Below, piece after piece: positions 18,849 through 27,559 of a DNA stretch of 51,532 nt (position 1 is the first letter of the stretch; each line of letters opens with the position of its first letter). The position numbers and the translations under genes were made by a program. Where the stretch lies: positions 1-51,532 of the forward strand of contig JAPPHA010000106.1 of NCBI GenBank assembly GCA_028874915.1. The letters are read 5' to 3'. The DNA is from Paracoccaceae bacterium (lineage in GTDB: Bacteria; Pseudomonadota; Alphaproteobacteria; Rhodobacterales; Rhodobacteraceae). The notes below the pieces were generated by a model. The model ran no database searches, was not told the origin of the DNA, and saw only the letters and a program-made list of their open reading frames with translations.

Positions 18849-19883
18849 ATGAGAAGCCAGCGGGTGATCCATGTGATTTCGGCCCATGCCGAAGGCGAGG
18901 CCGGAGATGTTGTCGTGGGCGGGATTGTCCCGCCGCCCGGCGGGTCGCTTTGGGAACAGCGAACGGCCCTCGCCCGTGACGGCCGGTTGCGAAACTTTCT
19001 GCTGAACGAACCGAGGGGTGGCGTTTTTCGACATGTAAATCTTCTTGTGCCGCCGAAACACCCGGAAGCGGCAATTGGATTCATCATCATGGAACCGGAA
19101 GACTTCCCGCCTATGTCCGGGTCCAACGCCATCTGTGTGGCGACCGTTCTTCTCGACACGGGGCAGATCGCCATGACCGAACCCCGCACGGATTTTGCCA
19201 TCGAGGCGCCGGGCGGGTTGGTCCGCGTGACGGCTGCGTGCCGGAACGGGAAGGCCGAACGCATAACCCTCCGAAACCTGCCGTCTTTCGCGTGCGAATT
19301 GGATGTCTCGCTGGACGTTCCGGACTTCGGCAGGATCACCGTCGACACGGCATTCGGCGGAGACAGCTTTGTTGTCGTCGATCCCGGGGATTTTGGTTTC
19401 GAACTCGTTGAAGCGGAGGCCCGGCGGGTCGCTGTTACCGGGATGAAGATAACCGCAGCCGCCAACCGGCAACTTCGCCTCGATCATCCCGAACTGCAGG
19501 GCTGTTCGGGGATTTCATTCTGCCTGTTCGCCGGCACGCCCGAACCTCTCGCTGGTGGCCTCAGGGCAAAATCAGTGGTCGTCGTCAGGCCGGGCAAGGT
19601 CGACCGGTCTCCGACCGGCACGGCCGTGTCGGCACGCATGGCGTTGATGCATGCTCGCGGTGAACTCCAGGAGGGTCAGAAACTGACCGCCGTCTCAATC
19701 ATCGGATCGGAATTCATCGGCCGGATTGCCGGGACCACGACGGTTGCCGGCCGGCCTGCCATCCATCCGGAAATCTCCGGCCGGGCGTGGATCACCGGAT
19801 CGCACCAGCATTGGCTCGACCCCTCGGATCCCTGGCCGGACGGGTACCGACTCCCGGACACTTGGGGGCACGCGGACGACTGA
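18849..19883 (+). CDS. Proline racemase family protein (3-hydroxyproline dehydratase-like), Ser/Thr active site
   Basis: The 344-residue protein has the proline racemase fold. It starts with VIHVISAHAEGE and carries GGDSFVVVD and DRSPTGTA. Family members use two catalytic residues: Cys/Cys in proline racemase and 4-hydroxyproline epimerase, Cys/Thr in trans-3-hydroxyproline dehydratase. Here the first position is S90 in PPMSGSN and the second is T256 in DRSPTGTA, so neither cysteine is present. Dehydration or another reaction is more likely than two-base racemisation. The ATG at 18849 is 10 bases after the enolase gene stop, making the two a probable functional pair. I am sure of the family, not of the substrate. 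Confidence 0.82.
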   Translation: MRSQRVIHVISAHAEGEAGDVVVGGIVPPPGGSLWEQRTALARDGRLRNFLLNEPRGGVFRHVNLLVPPKHPEAAIGFIIMEPEDFPPMSGSNAICVATVLLDTGQIAMTEPRTDFAIEAPGGLVRVTAACRNGKAERITLRNLPSFACELDVSLDVPDFGRITVDTAFGGDSFVVVDPGDFGFELVEAEARRVAVTGMKITAAANRQLRLDHPELQGCSGISFCLFAGTPEPLAGGLRAKSVVVVRPGKVDRSPTGTAVSARMALMHARGELQEGQKLTAVSIIGSEFIGRIAGTTTVAGRPAIHPEISGRAWITGSHQHWLDPSDPWPDGYRLPDTWGHADD

Positions 19884-19894
19884 CCGCAGCGACC

Positions 19895-19924
19895 GACGGC
19901 CAATAGGTCCGGCGAAGGGCCGTC
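19895..19924 (+). terminator. Possible terminator hairpin after the rpiA operon
   Basis: A 7-bp perfect stem (GACGGCC at 19895-19901 with GGCCGTC at 19918-19924) starts 12 bases after the last stop codon of the operon. The 16-base loop is GC-rich and no T-run follows, so termination by it alone is uncertain. Confidence 0.35.
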
Positions 19925-20106
19925 CCGGTTGACGGTGACTCGGCGTGACAACTGCGAACAATTGGCGGCCCCACAAGATTTGGCTGGATCATGCCCTTGA
20001 AGATTCGCTAAGAGATCACAGGTACTCTGACAAGTCGGGGTGGACGGAAACGCCAGGTTTCCGTCTCGGATGACGGCGACCGGATCACGCGGGAGGATTA
20101 ATAGCC

Positions 20107-21261
20107 ATGCCGACGAGCAATGCGGGAGGCCCCTGGGGCGGGGGCGGGAGACGACCCGGCGGGAGCAATGGGTGGCGCGGTCACCAGGACGACGATCGAC
20201 GGCCCGGACCGGGTGATGGCGATCAGAACATTCCCGAGATGGAGGAAATCGTTCGCAAGGGTCGGGAGCGGCTTCGAGGGCTGATGGGCGGCCGAGGCGG
20301 TCGGGGTGGCCGTGGTGGCCGTGATTCCGGGAGAGGAGGCGGTCCCCGGCCCGGGATCAGCCGTGGCGGAATCATCCTCGTCCTGCTGGTTGCCGTTGCC
20401 TCCTGGGTCTTTTTGTCCTTCTACCGGGTCGACACATCCGAACAATCAGTCGAGCTTCTGTTTGGCGAGTATTACCAGACCGGCACGGAAGGTCTGAATT
20501 TCGCACCGTGGCCGATCGTGAGGAAGGAAATCCTCCCGGTCACCCGGGAAAACACCGAAGACATCGGCATCGGGACAGGAGCCCGATCGGATGAGGGACT
20601 GATGCTGACCGGCGACGAAAACATTGTCGATATCGACTTTCAGGTCGTCTGGAACATTCGGGACCTGCCGAGCTTCCTCTTCAATCTTGCCGCGCCCCGG
20701 GACACGATCCGTGCCGTCTCCGAGTCCGCAATGCGTGAGATCATCGCCAGATCCAATTTGGCGCCGATCCTGAACAGGGACCGTGGCCTCATCGCACAGG
20801 AACTTCAGGACCTGATTCAGGCGACACTCGACAGCTACCAGTCCGGCGTCAACATCATCCGGGTCAATTTCGACAAGGCGGACCCGCCGCGCGAAGTCAT
20901 CGATGCTTTCCGCGAAGTCCAGGCGGCAGAACAAACCCGCGATACCCTCGAGAAACAGGCGGACGCCTACGCCAACCAGGTGGTTGCCGAAGCTCGTGGC
21001 GAGGCAGCGCGACGGTTGCAGGAAGCGGAAGGCTATCGTGCCCAGGTTGTGAATGAAGCCGAAGGTGAGGCGTCGCGATTTATCGCCGTTTACCAGGAAT
21101 ACGCCAAAGCCGAGGTGGTCACCCGGAAACGCCTGTATCTGGAGACGATTGAACGGGTTCTCAGCGATGTCGACAAGATCATCATCGACGAGAGCGCGGA
21201 AGGCAGCCAGGGTGTCGTGCCCTACTTGCCGTTGAACGAAATCAGGAAGTCGACCCAGTAG
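20107..21261 (+). CDS. hflK: FtsH protease modulator HflK
   Basis: HflK and HflC form a large inner-membrane SPFH complex that surrounds and restrains the FtsH protease. The 384-residue protein has a Gly-rich cytoplasmic N-terminus, one membrane segment at about 88-104 (GIILVLLVAVASWVFL), then the SPFH/band-7 domain with the FAPWPIV and NIVDIDFQVVWNI stretches and a long Ala/Glu/Arg coiled coil (EARGEAARRLQEAEGYRAQV) near 300. The N-terminus carries a run of RGG repeats at 62-78. The ATG at 20107 follows GGGAGG at 10-base spacing. It heads hflK-hflC-DUF2065-degP. Confidence 0.95.
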   Translation: MPTSNAGGPWGGGGRRPGGSNGWRGHQDDDRRPGPGDGDQNIPEMEEIVRKGRERLRGLMGGRGGRGGRGGRDSGRGGGPRPGISRGGIILVLLVAVASWVFLSFYRVDTSEQSVELLFGEYYQTGTEGLNFAPWPIVRKEILPVTRENTEDIGIGTGARSDEGLMLTGDENIVDIDFQVVWNIRDLPSFLFNLAAPRDTIRAVSESAMREIIARSNLAPILNRDRGLIAQELQDLIQATLDSYQSGVNIIRVNFDKADPPREVIDAFREVQAAEQTRDTLEKQADAYANQVVAEARGEAARRLQEAEGYRAQVVNEAEGEASRFIAVYQEYAKAEVVTRKRLYLETIERVLSDVDKIIIDESAEGSQGVVPYLPLNEIRKSTQ

Positions 21262-21287
21262 CCGGTCGAGCGAGAGGAAACTGAAGA

Positions 21288-22178
21288 ATGACCCGCCCAG
21301 CCATCATCCTTCCAATCCTTGCGGTCATCGGCTTCGGTCTGCTGTCCGCGGTTTTTATCGTCGACGAACGCGAAAAGGCGTTGGTCCTACAGTTTGGTGA
21401 GGTGCGTTCGGTCAAGGAAGACCCGGGACTCTCGTTCAGGATCCCGATCATCCAGGAGATTGTCCGGTATGATGACAGGATCCTGCCGCTCGACACGCAG
21501 CCGCTGGAGGTGACCCCGCTTGATGACCGTCGTCTGGTTGTTGACGCCTTTGCCCGCTGGCGGATCAAGGACAGTGTCCAGTTCCGTCGAGCGGTCGGGA
21601 CCAGTGGTGTTGCCGGAGCAGCCCCTCGGCTGGAGAGGATTCTCAATGCCCAACTGCGTCAGGTGCTTGGTGGCGTAACATCCGGATCGGTCCTGTCCGC
21701 AGATCGCGCGGTCCTGATGAACCTCATCCGGGACAGTGCCCGGACGGAAGCGGAAGCGCTTGGTGTTGAGATCGTCGACGTCAGGATCAAACGTGCGGAC
21801 CTCCCCGAACAAAACCTTGCGGCCACCTTTGAGCGGATGCGTGCGGAACGGCAACGGGAAGCTGCCGACGAAATCGCGCGTGGCAAGGAAGCAGCCCAAA
21901 AGGTCCGGGCACAGGCTGACCGGACCGTGGTCGAATTGACGTCGGAGGCCGGAAAGCAGGCGGAAATTGTCCGAGGTGAGGCCGACGCCATGAGGAATGC
22001 GATCTACGCTGATGCGTTCGGACGCGATCCTGAGTTCTTTGCCTTTTACCGGTCTCTCCGTGCCTATGAGAATTCCCTGAAAGGCGAGAACTCGACACTG
22101 GTCATTTCGCCGGACAGCGAGTTTTTCGACTATCTGAAGTCTGACACGGTCGTTCAGGCCGATTCCGGCGGACAGTGA
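21288..22178 (+). CDS. hflC: FtsH protease modulator HflC
   Basis: HflC is the SPFH partner of HflK. The 296-residue protein has an N-terminal signal anchor (about 4-23, AIILPILAVIGFGLLSAVFI), the band-7 opening VDEREKALVLQFGEV, the conserved QPLEVTPLDDRR-type strand, and the C-terminal coiled coil ending in the Hfl motif FYRSLRAYENSL. These are the features that distinguish HflC from HflK. GAGAGGAAA lies upstream of the ATG, 26 bases after hflK. Confidence 0.95.
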   Translation: MTRPAIILPILAVIGFGLLSAVFIVDEREKALVLQFGEVRSVKEDPGLSFRIPIIQEIVRYDDRILPLDTQPLEVTPLDDRRLVVDAFARWRIKDSVQFRRAVGTSGVAGAAPRLERILNAQLRQVLGGVTSGSVLSADRAVLMNLIRDSARTEAEALGVEIVDVRIKRADLPEQNLAATFERMRAERQREAADEIARGKEAAQKVRAQADRTVVELTSEAGKQAEIVRGEADAMRNAIYADAFGRDPEFFAFYRSLRAYENSLKGENSTLVISPDSEFFDYLKSDTVVQADSGGQ

Positions 22179-22181
22179 CGA

Positions 22182-22373
22182 ATGCGCGATGTGGTGCTCG
22201 GTCTCGGGTTCGTCGCCGTCCTTGAAGGGTTGGTGCTTGTTTTGCTTCCGATGCGGCTCGAGGACGTATTGCGGACGTTGGAGCGTATCGGCAGGGAGCA
22301 GCGGCAGGTCATCGGGCTTGCCCTGATGGCGATGGGGGCATTGTTTATCTGGCTGGCAAAGGACCGCCTCTGA
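22182..22373 (+). CDS. DUF2065 small membrane protein (YjeT-like)
   Basis: This is a 63-residue protein with two hydrophobic segments (about 4-22 and 42-59) separated by a charged loop (RTLERIGREQRQ). It fits DUF2065, which is often found after hflC in Proteobacteria. Its function is unknown; the conserved position suggests an accessory role with HflKC or FtsH. The ATG is 3 bases after the hflC stop, so it is surely co-transcribed. Confidence 0.85.
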   Translation: MRDVVLGLGFVAVLEGLVLVLLPMRLEDVLRTLERIGREQRQVIGLALMAMGALFIWLAKDRL

Positions 22374-22640
22374 CCGGCTGGATGCCGGGGGCCGAACCGC
22401 GCCTCCTTAAGTTGGACCGCCCTTAGGATGCCGGACAGGCGGAATGACGTGGGTACGAACGTCCCAGGGGCCGGGTTGCCTGAACCGGCCTGACCAGGGT
22501 TCGAAACGGATCACGGCAAGTTGACGACATGCGATTTTGATCGCCGTCGGCCGTTCGATAACTCTTGTTCGTCGCCGTCCTCCCGAGTCTCCGGGAAGGA
22601 CGTACTGACAGACACGCATCGAAAACAACGGAGAAACGAA

Positions 22641-24143
22641 GTGATCACTCGGTTACAGCGAAAGACTTACGGGCCAACGCTGCAGGAAGGGATACGTCCG
22701 ATTGTCGCCTCGGGTCTGGCCGCACTTGGACTGATATTTTTTCTGGTTCCAGGTGACGTCCAGGCAAGGACGTCGCCCGACAGCTTTGCCGATCTGGTCG
22801 AGGCATTGAGCCCTTCGGTCGTCAGCATTTCGGTCGCGGCGGCCGTACCGATAGTGGACCGACCCGGCTTTGGGTCGCCGGAACGGCAGAACCCGTTCAA
22901 GGGAACGCCGTTCGAGGACATGTTTCGCGATTTCTTCGACAACGAGAACCGCGAAAATCGGCCGCGACAGCCCAATTCGGCAATTGGGTCAGGCTTCGTC
23001 GTGTCCGAAGATGGCCATATCGTGACCAACGGGCACGTCATCGAACAGGCGGACGTCATCACCGTGGAATTCCATGACGGATTCCGTACAGAAGCCGCCG
23101 TCGTCGGCAGCGATCCCAAGACCGATATCGCCCTTATCAAGGTCGACGTGGACGAACCGCTTGTTCCGGCAACATTCGGCAACAGTGACATGTCCCGGGT
23201 TGGCGACTGGGTCCTCGCCATCGGCAATCCGCTCGGGCAGCAATTCTCGGTTTCGGCCGGGATCATTTCAGCACGAGGGCGAACACTTGTGGGTGCCTAT
23301 GACGACTACATCCAGACGGACGCCGCCATCAATCGAGGAAATTCGGGCGGACCGCTGTTCAACCTCACCGGCGAGGTTATCGGGGTCAACACCATCATCA
23401 TGTCGCCCACCGGTGGTTCCGTCGGGCTCGGTTTCGCGATGTCATCCAACGTTGTCGCTCCCGTAATTGAACAGCTCATGGACTACGGTGAGACTCGCCG
23501 GGGCTGGCTGGGAGTGGTGATCCAGGATGTGGACACGCAGATATCGGAGGCCCTCGGGCTCGAGGATGTTGCGGGTGCCCTGGTCAGTGACGTCCCGGAG
23601 GGCCCCGCGATGGATGCCGGGATTGAGAGCGGAGACGTCATTCTGGCCTTTGACGGCACAGATGTTGATGACACGCGTTCTCTAATCCAGCGGGTCGGCC
23701 GCTCGGAAATCGGCAAATCGGTTCCGGTGACCGTTTTCCGCGATGGCAAGACGATGACGCTCAGCGTTGTTCTTGGCCGGCGTGAGGACGCCGAACGCGA
23801 TCAGCTGGTCCCTGCCGCCTATGGGACGGAGGAACCGGCCACCGGAACGGTCCTCGGCATGGAATTGTCCGCTCTGGACGATACGCTCCGCGAGACGTTG
23901 GGACTTGATCTTGAACAGGAAGGCGTCGCGATCACCGGGGTTGACCCCGAGGGAGAAGCCTTCTCGAAGGGTCTGCGTGAGGGGGACCTGATCGCCGAGG
24001 TTGGTCAGACGGCCGTCCGGTCTCCGAAAGATGTGTCTGAACAGATCGACATCAGCCGCGATGCCGGACAGCGGTCCGTACTCATGCTGGTTCTTCGCGA
24101 AGGCACACAACGGTATATCGGCCTCTCGATCGAGGACGAGTGA
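22641..24143 (+). CDS. degP: DegP/DegQ (Do) family periplasmic serine protease
   Basis: This is an envelope quality-control protease/chaperone. The 500-residue protein starts at GTG 22641, with GGAGA 7 bases upstream. A signal peptide covers about 1-42 (hydrophobic ASGLAALGLIFFLV, cleavage near VQA). The trypsin-like domain has the triad H132 (VTNGHVIE), D162 (DPKTDIALIKV) and S235 (RGNSGGPLF). Two PDZ domains follow, at about 275-370 and 400-495. The loop ENRENRPRQ near 102-110 is short, as in DegQ/DegP types of Alphaproteobacteria. It lies 267 bases after DUF2065; hflKC and degP often stand together, joining FtsH control to periplasmic proteolysis. Confidence 0.94.
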   Translation: MITRLQRKTYGPTLQEGIRPIVASGLAALGLIFFLVPGDVQARTSPDSFADLVEALSPSVVSISVAAAVPIVDRPGFGSPERQNPFKGTPFEDMFRDFFDNENRENRPRQPNSAIGSGFVVSEDGHIVTNGHVIEQADVITVEFHDGFRTEAAVVGSDPKTDIALIKVDVDEPLVPATFGNSDMSRVGDWVLAIGNPLGQQFSVSAGIISARGRTLVGAYDDYIQTDAAINRGNSGGPLFNLTGEVIGVNTIIMSPTGGSVGLGFAMSSNVVAPVIEQLMDYGETRRGWLGVVIQDVDTQISEALGLEDVAGALVSDVPEGPAMDAGIESGDVILAFDGTDVDDTRSLIQRVGRSEIGKSVPVTVFRDGKTMTLSVVLGRREDAERDQLVPAAYGTEEPATGTVLGMELSALDDTLRETLGLDLEQEGVAITGVDPEGEAFSKGLREGDLIAEVGQTAVRSPKDVSEQIDISRDAGQRSVLMLVLREGTQRYIGLSIEDE

Positions 24144-24565
24144 CCGGACGCAGGCGGCATGATCGCCGCTTTGAGGTCACTCCGTCCATCCGTGCGACCC
24201 ATGGGTTTCATTGGGTCGCACGGACACTCTTCGGGCAACGGAGCGCAAGAGCCGCGCACCGTTCCGTTCGAACCTTTCGGATCCACGAATGCTCCATCTG
24301 AGCTCTGCAGCTCCTTCTTTGACCGCTACATCCGGCGAGAGGCCAACCTGTGCCATGTGCCCGAGTTCCAGTGCCGACCGGTTCAGGACTTTCGGAGTTC
24401 GATTCCCGCGGACGAGTGGGACTTCGGTACGAGCCCCGTCATTTGTTGGCGCTTCCCGGACGTAAGGCGTGGTCAGCGAATGCGGTCCCCGTGGAGGGAC
24501 TGACATCCGACCGAGTCCAACCGATTCTCGGGAAAATTCACGTCTCGGGCCAAGCGGCAACAAAT
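24144..24565. other. Intergenic region after degP
   Basis: This 422-base stretch lies between the convergent degP and beta-glucosidase genes. Its only clear structure is a strong hairpin at 24190-24223 (listed separately). Open frames on both strands are short and unlike any family. I considered a tRNA because of a TTCGATTC string near 24398, but no acceptor or anticodon arms fit. Confidence 0.5.
24190..24223. terminator. Strong hairpin after degP
   Basis: A perfect 12-bp stem, CCGTGCGACCCA (24190-24201) with TGGGTCGCACGG (24212-24223), closes a 10-base loop, 46 bases after the degP stop. It is symmetrical and could serve both convergent transcripts. There is no T-run, so it may need Rho or act as an RNA 3'-end stabiliser. 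Confidence 0.55.
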
Positions 24566-25906
24566 CTACCGGGCCAAGGCTTCCCTGAGTGCCCAGTAGG
24601 ATGCCTTTGGCGTTCGTTTCAACGTGTCGAAATCCACATGGACGATTCCGAAGCGTTTATCGTAACCGAGGGACCACTCGAAATTGTCCAGGAATGACCA
24701 GATGAAATACCCCCTGACATCGATTCCTTCTTCGAGAGCGGTGTGGATTTGGGCGATGTGGTTGTCGAGATAGCGGCAACGGATTCTGTCATCGACGCTT
24801 TCGGGTTGCCCGGAGAGACGGTCCTGGGCTGCGATTCCGTTTTCGGTGACATAAATCGGCAGGCCGTCGGCATGGTCACGGTGGGTTCGCCTGAGAAAAT
24901 GCAGCAGGCCTTCGGGATAGATTTCCCAACCCATCTCCGACTTGGGAAGCGAGCCCGCGACCTCCCGAAACCCCGGAAACGACGGGCCGGCCGACCCGTC
25001 AGCCTGCGCGATCAGCTTGCGAGTGTAATAGTTGATTCCGATCCAGTCGATCGGGGATTCGATGACCGGGAAATCCGTTTCCCAGCCCTCCGGCAGATAT
25101 GGTTGAAGCGCCTGGAGGGCTCGCATTGGGTAGCCTTCGCCCCGCACGGCGCCCAAGAACCACCGGTTATAGATCTCATCATAGAGAATCGACTTTTCCC
25201 TGGAGTCCGGACTGGCATCGGCAGGTTGGGGATATTCGAAGTTGACGACACAGCCGAGATTGGACAGCCCGAGGGCCCGCAGAGTTCCGATCGCAAGGCC
25301 GTGACCAAGCAGGATGTGGTGCATGGTCCGGGCCGTGGCCCGGATGTCTCGCAAACCGGGCGCATGATGTCCGTCGAAGTGGCTGAGCCAGGAGACGCAC
25401 CAGGGTTCGTTGACCGGCGCGATCGACGCCACGCGGTCACCAATCCTTTTCATGATGACGCCGCCAAACTCGGCGAACCAATGGGCCGTGTCCCGGTTTG
25501 CCCATCCTCCCCGATCCGCCAACGCTGACGGCAGTTCCCAGTGGTACAAGGTCGCCCAGGGCTCCATACCGCGAACGAGTACGGCGTCAACCAGGCGGTC
25601 GTAAAAGTCCAGGCCTTCGCTGTTCACGGCTCCGCAGCCGTCCGGAATGACCCGGGCCCAGGACGTCGAGAACCGCCAGGCATCGAATCCGGCTGCCGCC
25701 GCAAGGTCGAGGTCATCCTCGTAACGGTGATAGTGGTCGCAGGCGACACGGCCGCCCTGGCCACCGACGACATTTCCGGGAGTCGCTGCAAAGCTGTCCC
25801 AGTGCGTCGGACCGGCCCCGCCGAATCCGTGCCCTTCGATCTGGTAACTCGAACCGGCGACGCCAAATTGAAAGTCCTGCGGGAAGTCAGAGCGGGAAAA
25901 GTCCAT
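24566..25906 (-). CDS. bglA: GH1 beta-glucosidase
   Basis: This is a family 1 glycoside hydrolase cleaving beta-glucosides, probably in the cytoplasm because no signal peptide is seen. The 446-residue protein has the family opening FQFGVAGSSYQIEG at about 12-25, the WRFSTSWARVIP strand near 77-88, acid/base E167 in APVNEPW, WIGINYYTR in the middle, and nucleophile E355 in YVTENG, then WSFLDNFEWSLGY, the aglycone-site motif. I chose the ATG at 25906; the frame is open to 25990. It lies on the same strand as aglR, 432 bases downstream of it, but no LacI-type operator is visible before it. Confidence 0.94.
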   Translation of the reverse strand: MDFSRSDFPQDFQFGVAGSSYQIEGHGFGGAGPTHWDSFAATPGNVVGGQGGRVACDHYHRYEDDLDLAAAAGFDAWRFSTSWARVIPDGCGAVNSEGLDFYDRLVDAVLVRGMEPWATLYHWELPSALADRGGWANRDTAHWFAEFGGVIMKRIGDRVASIAPVNEPWCVSWLSHFDGHHAPGLRDIRATARTMHHILLGHGLAIGTLRALGLSNLGCVVNFEYPQPADASPDSREKSILYDEIYNRWFLGAVRGEGYPMRALQALQPYLPEGWETDFPVIESPIDWIGINYYTRKLIAQADGSAGPSFPGFREVAGSLPKSEMGWEIYPEGLLHFLRRTHRDHADGLPIYVTENGIAAQDRLSGQPESVDDRIRCRYLDNHIAQIHTALEEGIDVRGYFIWSFLDNFEWSLGYDKRFGIVHVDFDTLKRTPKASYWALREALAR

Positions 25907-26338
25907 TGAAGGGGTCCGATCAGCCGAGTTTCTTCGGATTGAAGCGTCGATGATTGCGGAGCGGAAAACAGAATTGGTTGCGGCTAGCACGGCTCCACGT
26001 TGTCGACGGCATCTCGGCTTGATGCCGGCAGGACGTCGAATGACCGCGACTTTCGAATTGCGCGAACAATTCGAACGGTTGGCTGGGTTGAGCTTCAGCC
26101 GGAATCGGTATCAGCATCCTTGCGTCGGTCGCTAAGTCTGGCGCGAATTTGCAGGCGCCTGGCCAGCGGATTGGTCGATGATGAATTCGACATCCCGCAA
26201 TTCATGAGCCGTCACATGACCGCAGGGTTCCGTCATTTTGCAGAATCCCACCGGACTTCAGACCGGTTCATTGCCCTGAACTCGCAAAGCCATCTTGTCT
26301 TTTCGTCGGCATCAGATGGCGAATCCCTTGCATTGCGT
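25907..26338. other. Intergenic region between aglR and the beta-glucosidase gene
   Basis: This 432-base stretch contains no gene that I can support. I looked for copies of the operator seen at 27560 and found none. Short frames on the + strand (25950-26135 and 26000-26374) have no family features. Confidence 0.45.
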
Positions 26339-27424
26339 CTATCCAAGGCGCCGGGAAAGGCACGGGCCGGTTGACTGACCAACAACCAGTTCGGTCTCAA
26401 GGAGTGCATTCCTGGGACGGACGTCGGGTTTCTTGACAATGGTCATCAGCATTTCCGCCACGAGCCTGCCAGCATCCCGGACCGAAGATCTTGTCGCGGT
26501 GAAAACCGGCACGTCATCGGTATCTGCGAGATAGGATATCACGTCATCATGCGTGACCACCGAGACATCGTGACCCATGGTCAGGCCCCGTTCCTCGATA
26601 GCACGTCTCACGCCCATTGCTGACAGTTTCGACGAAGCAAGAACCGCGGTCGGCGGGTCAGTGCCCTGCAGCATTGCCCTTGTTTCACGATGGCCAAAGT
26701 GCTCGGTCATCTCCGCACTGCGCATCAATTCGAGATCTGGTTCGATGCCACGTTCAGATAGTGCTTCCATATAGCCGTCACGTCGGCGCAACGCGAAATC
26801 CAGGTACTCCAGTCCGTTGAGCAGTGCGATACGCCGGTGTCCGAGGTCCAGGAGCAATTCGGTTGCCCGCTTGAATGACCTTTTGTTGTTCACGTCTACC
26901 CAATTGTAGTTATCCTCAATACCAGACGATCGGCCGTGGACGACGAACGGGACTCCAAGAGATTTCAGCAACGAGATCCTGCTGTCTCTCAAACGCGGCC
27001 CCTGTACGATAATTCCGTCAATCCGGCCGCTGAATACCAGTTGGCGATAGGCATTTTCCTCGTCGTCAACTTCGATCCGAGTCAGGACCATGTCGTAACC
27101 GTGCTTGGAATAGCAACTTGATGCGCCAGCCACAAAATCACCGAATATCGGGTTGGTCATTTCATGCTCGGACCACACCGGAATCACATGCCCGATCGCC
27201 ATCGCACGTCCGGTCGCAAGCCCCTGCGCGCGGGCATTGGGGGAATAGTTCAACCGGCGCGCCGTCTCCCGCACGCGCAGTCTCGTCGCTTCCTTGACTT
27301 CGGGATATCCGTTCAACGCGCGGCTGACCGTCGTTTGCGACAGCCCCAAAGCCTCGGCTAGCTGCTTCAGATTCTTAGCGTTTTGCAAACGATTTGATCC
27401 TCTTGCATCCGAGTTGAATGACAT
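26339..27424 (-). CDS. aglR: LacI-family repressor of the alpha-glucoside operon
   Basis: This is a 361-residue LacI/GalR-type regulator with an N-terminal helix-turn-helix at about 18-40 (LKQLAEALGLSQTTVSRALN), the hinge LNYSPNARAQGLATG, and a periplasmic-binding-protein-like sensor domain (FGDFVAGASS, RIDGIIVQGPR, DLGHRRIALLNG, PTAVLASSKLSAMGVRRA). It is divergent from aglE and resembles AglR of rhizobial agl operons, which represses alpha-glucoside genes until the sugar is present. I chose the ATG at 27424, with GGAG 8 bases upstream, over 27454, which has no ribosome binding site. Inducer identity is inferred from context. Confidence 0.9.
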   Translation of the reverse strand: MSFNSDARGSNRLQNAKNLKQLAEALGLSQTTVSRALNGYPEVKEATRLRVRETARRLNYSPNARAQGLATGRAMAIGHVIPVWSEHEMTNPIFGDFVAGASSCYSKHGYDMVLTRIEVDDEENAYRQLVFSGRIDGIIVQGPRLRDSRISLLKSLGVPFVVHGRSSGIEDNYNWVDVNNKRSFKRATELLLDLGHRRIALLNGLEYLDFALRRRDGYMEALSERGIEPDLELMRSAEMTEHFGHRETRAMLQGTDPPTAVLASSKLSAMGVRRAIEERGLTMGHDVSVVTHDDVISYLADTDDVPVFTATRSSVRDAGRLVAEMLMTIVKKPDVRPRNALLETELVVGQSTGPCLSRRLG

Positions 27425-27450
27425 TTGCGCCGCTCCGCTTTCCAGAAAAA

Positions 27451-27470
27451 ACACATAATTACCAATGTGT
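27451..27470. promoter_or_regulatory. Inverted repeat in the aglR leader
   Basis: ACACAT and ATGTGT form a perfect 6-bp inverted repeat around AATTACCA in the most AT-rich part of the intergenic region. It lies just before the aglR start and downstream of the proposed aglR promoter, so it could bind a regulator or fold in the leader. It is unlike the LacI-type operator at 27560. Confidence 0.35.
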
Positions 27471-27489
27471 TAATTGCTCACTTTTCCAT

Positions 27490-27517
27490 AATATATGCAA
27501 TTTGACGCTGAACGCAA
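27490..27517 (-). promoter_or_regulatory. Candidate aglR promoter
   Basis: On the minus strand TTGCGT (27512-27517) and TATATT (27490-27495) are 16 bases apart; the -10 matches five of six consensus positions, the -35 three. It would start transcription near 27483, about 60 bases before the aglR start codon. This is by eye only. Confidence 0.4.
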
Positions 27518-27524
27518 GCCGAGC

Positions 27525-27553
27525 TTGACAGCTGATCGGAGAGAGGATATCGG
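27525..27553 (+). promoter_or_regulatory. Candidate aglE promoter
   Basis: TTGACA (27525-27530) is a perfect -35 box, followed after 17 bases by TATCGG (27548-27553), a weak -10 matching three of six. The weak -10 and the operator right behind it suit a repressed operon. A start near 27560 would fall inside the operator. Confidence 0.5.
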
Positions 27554-27559
27554 TGAAAA

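Noticed and set aside
24380-24420. TTCGATTC string suggesting a tRNA T-loop
   Set aside because: The flanking bases do not form a T-stem, and no anticodon arm or acceptor stem is found within 80 bases.
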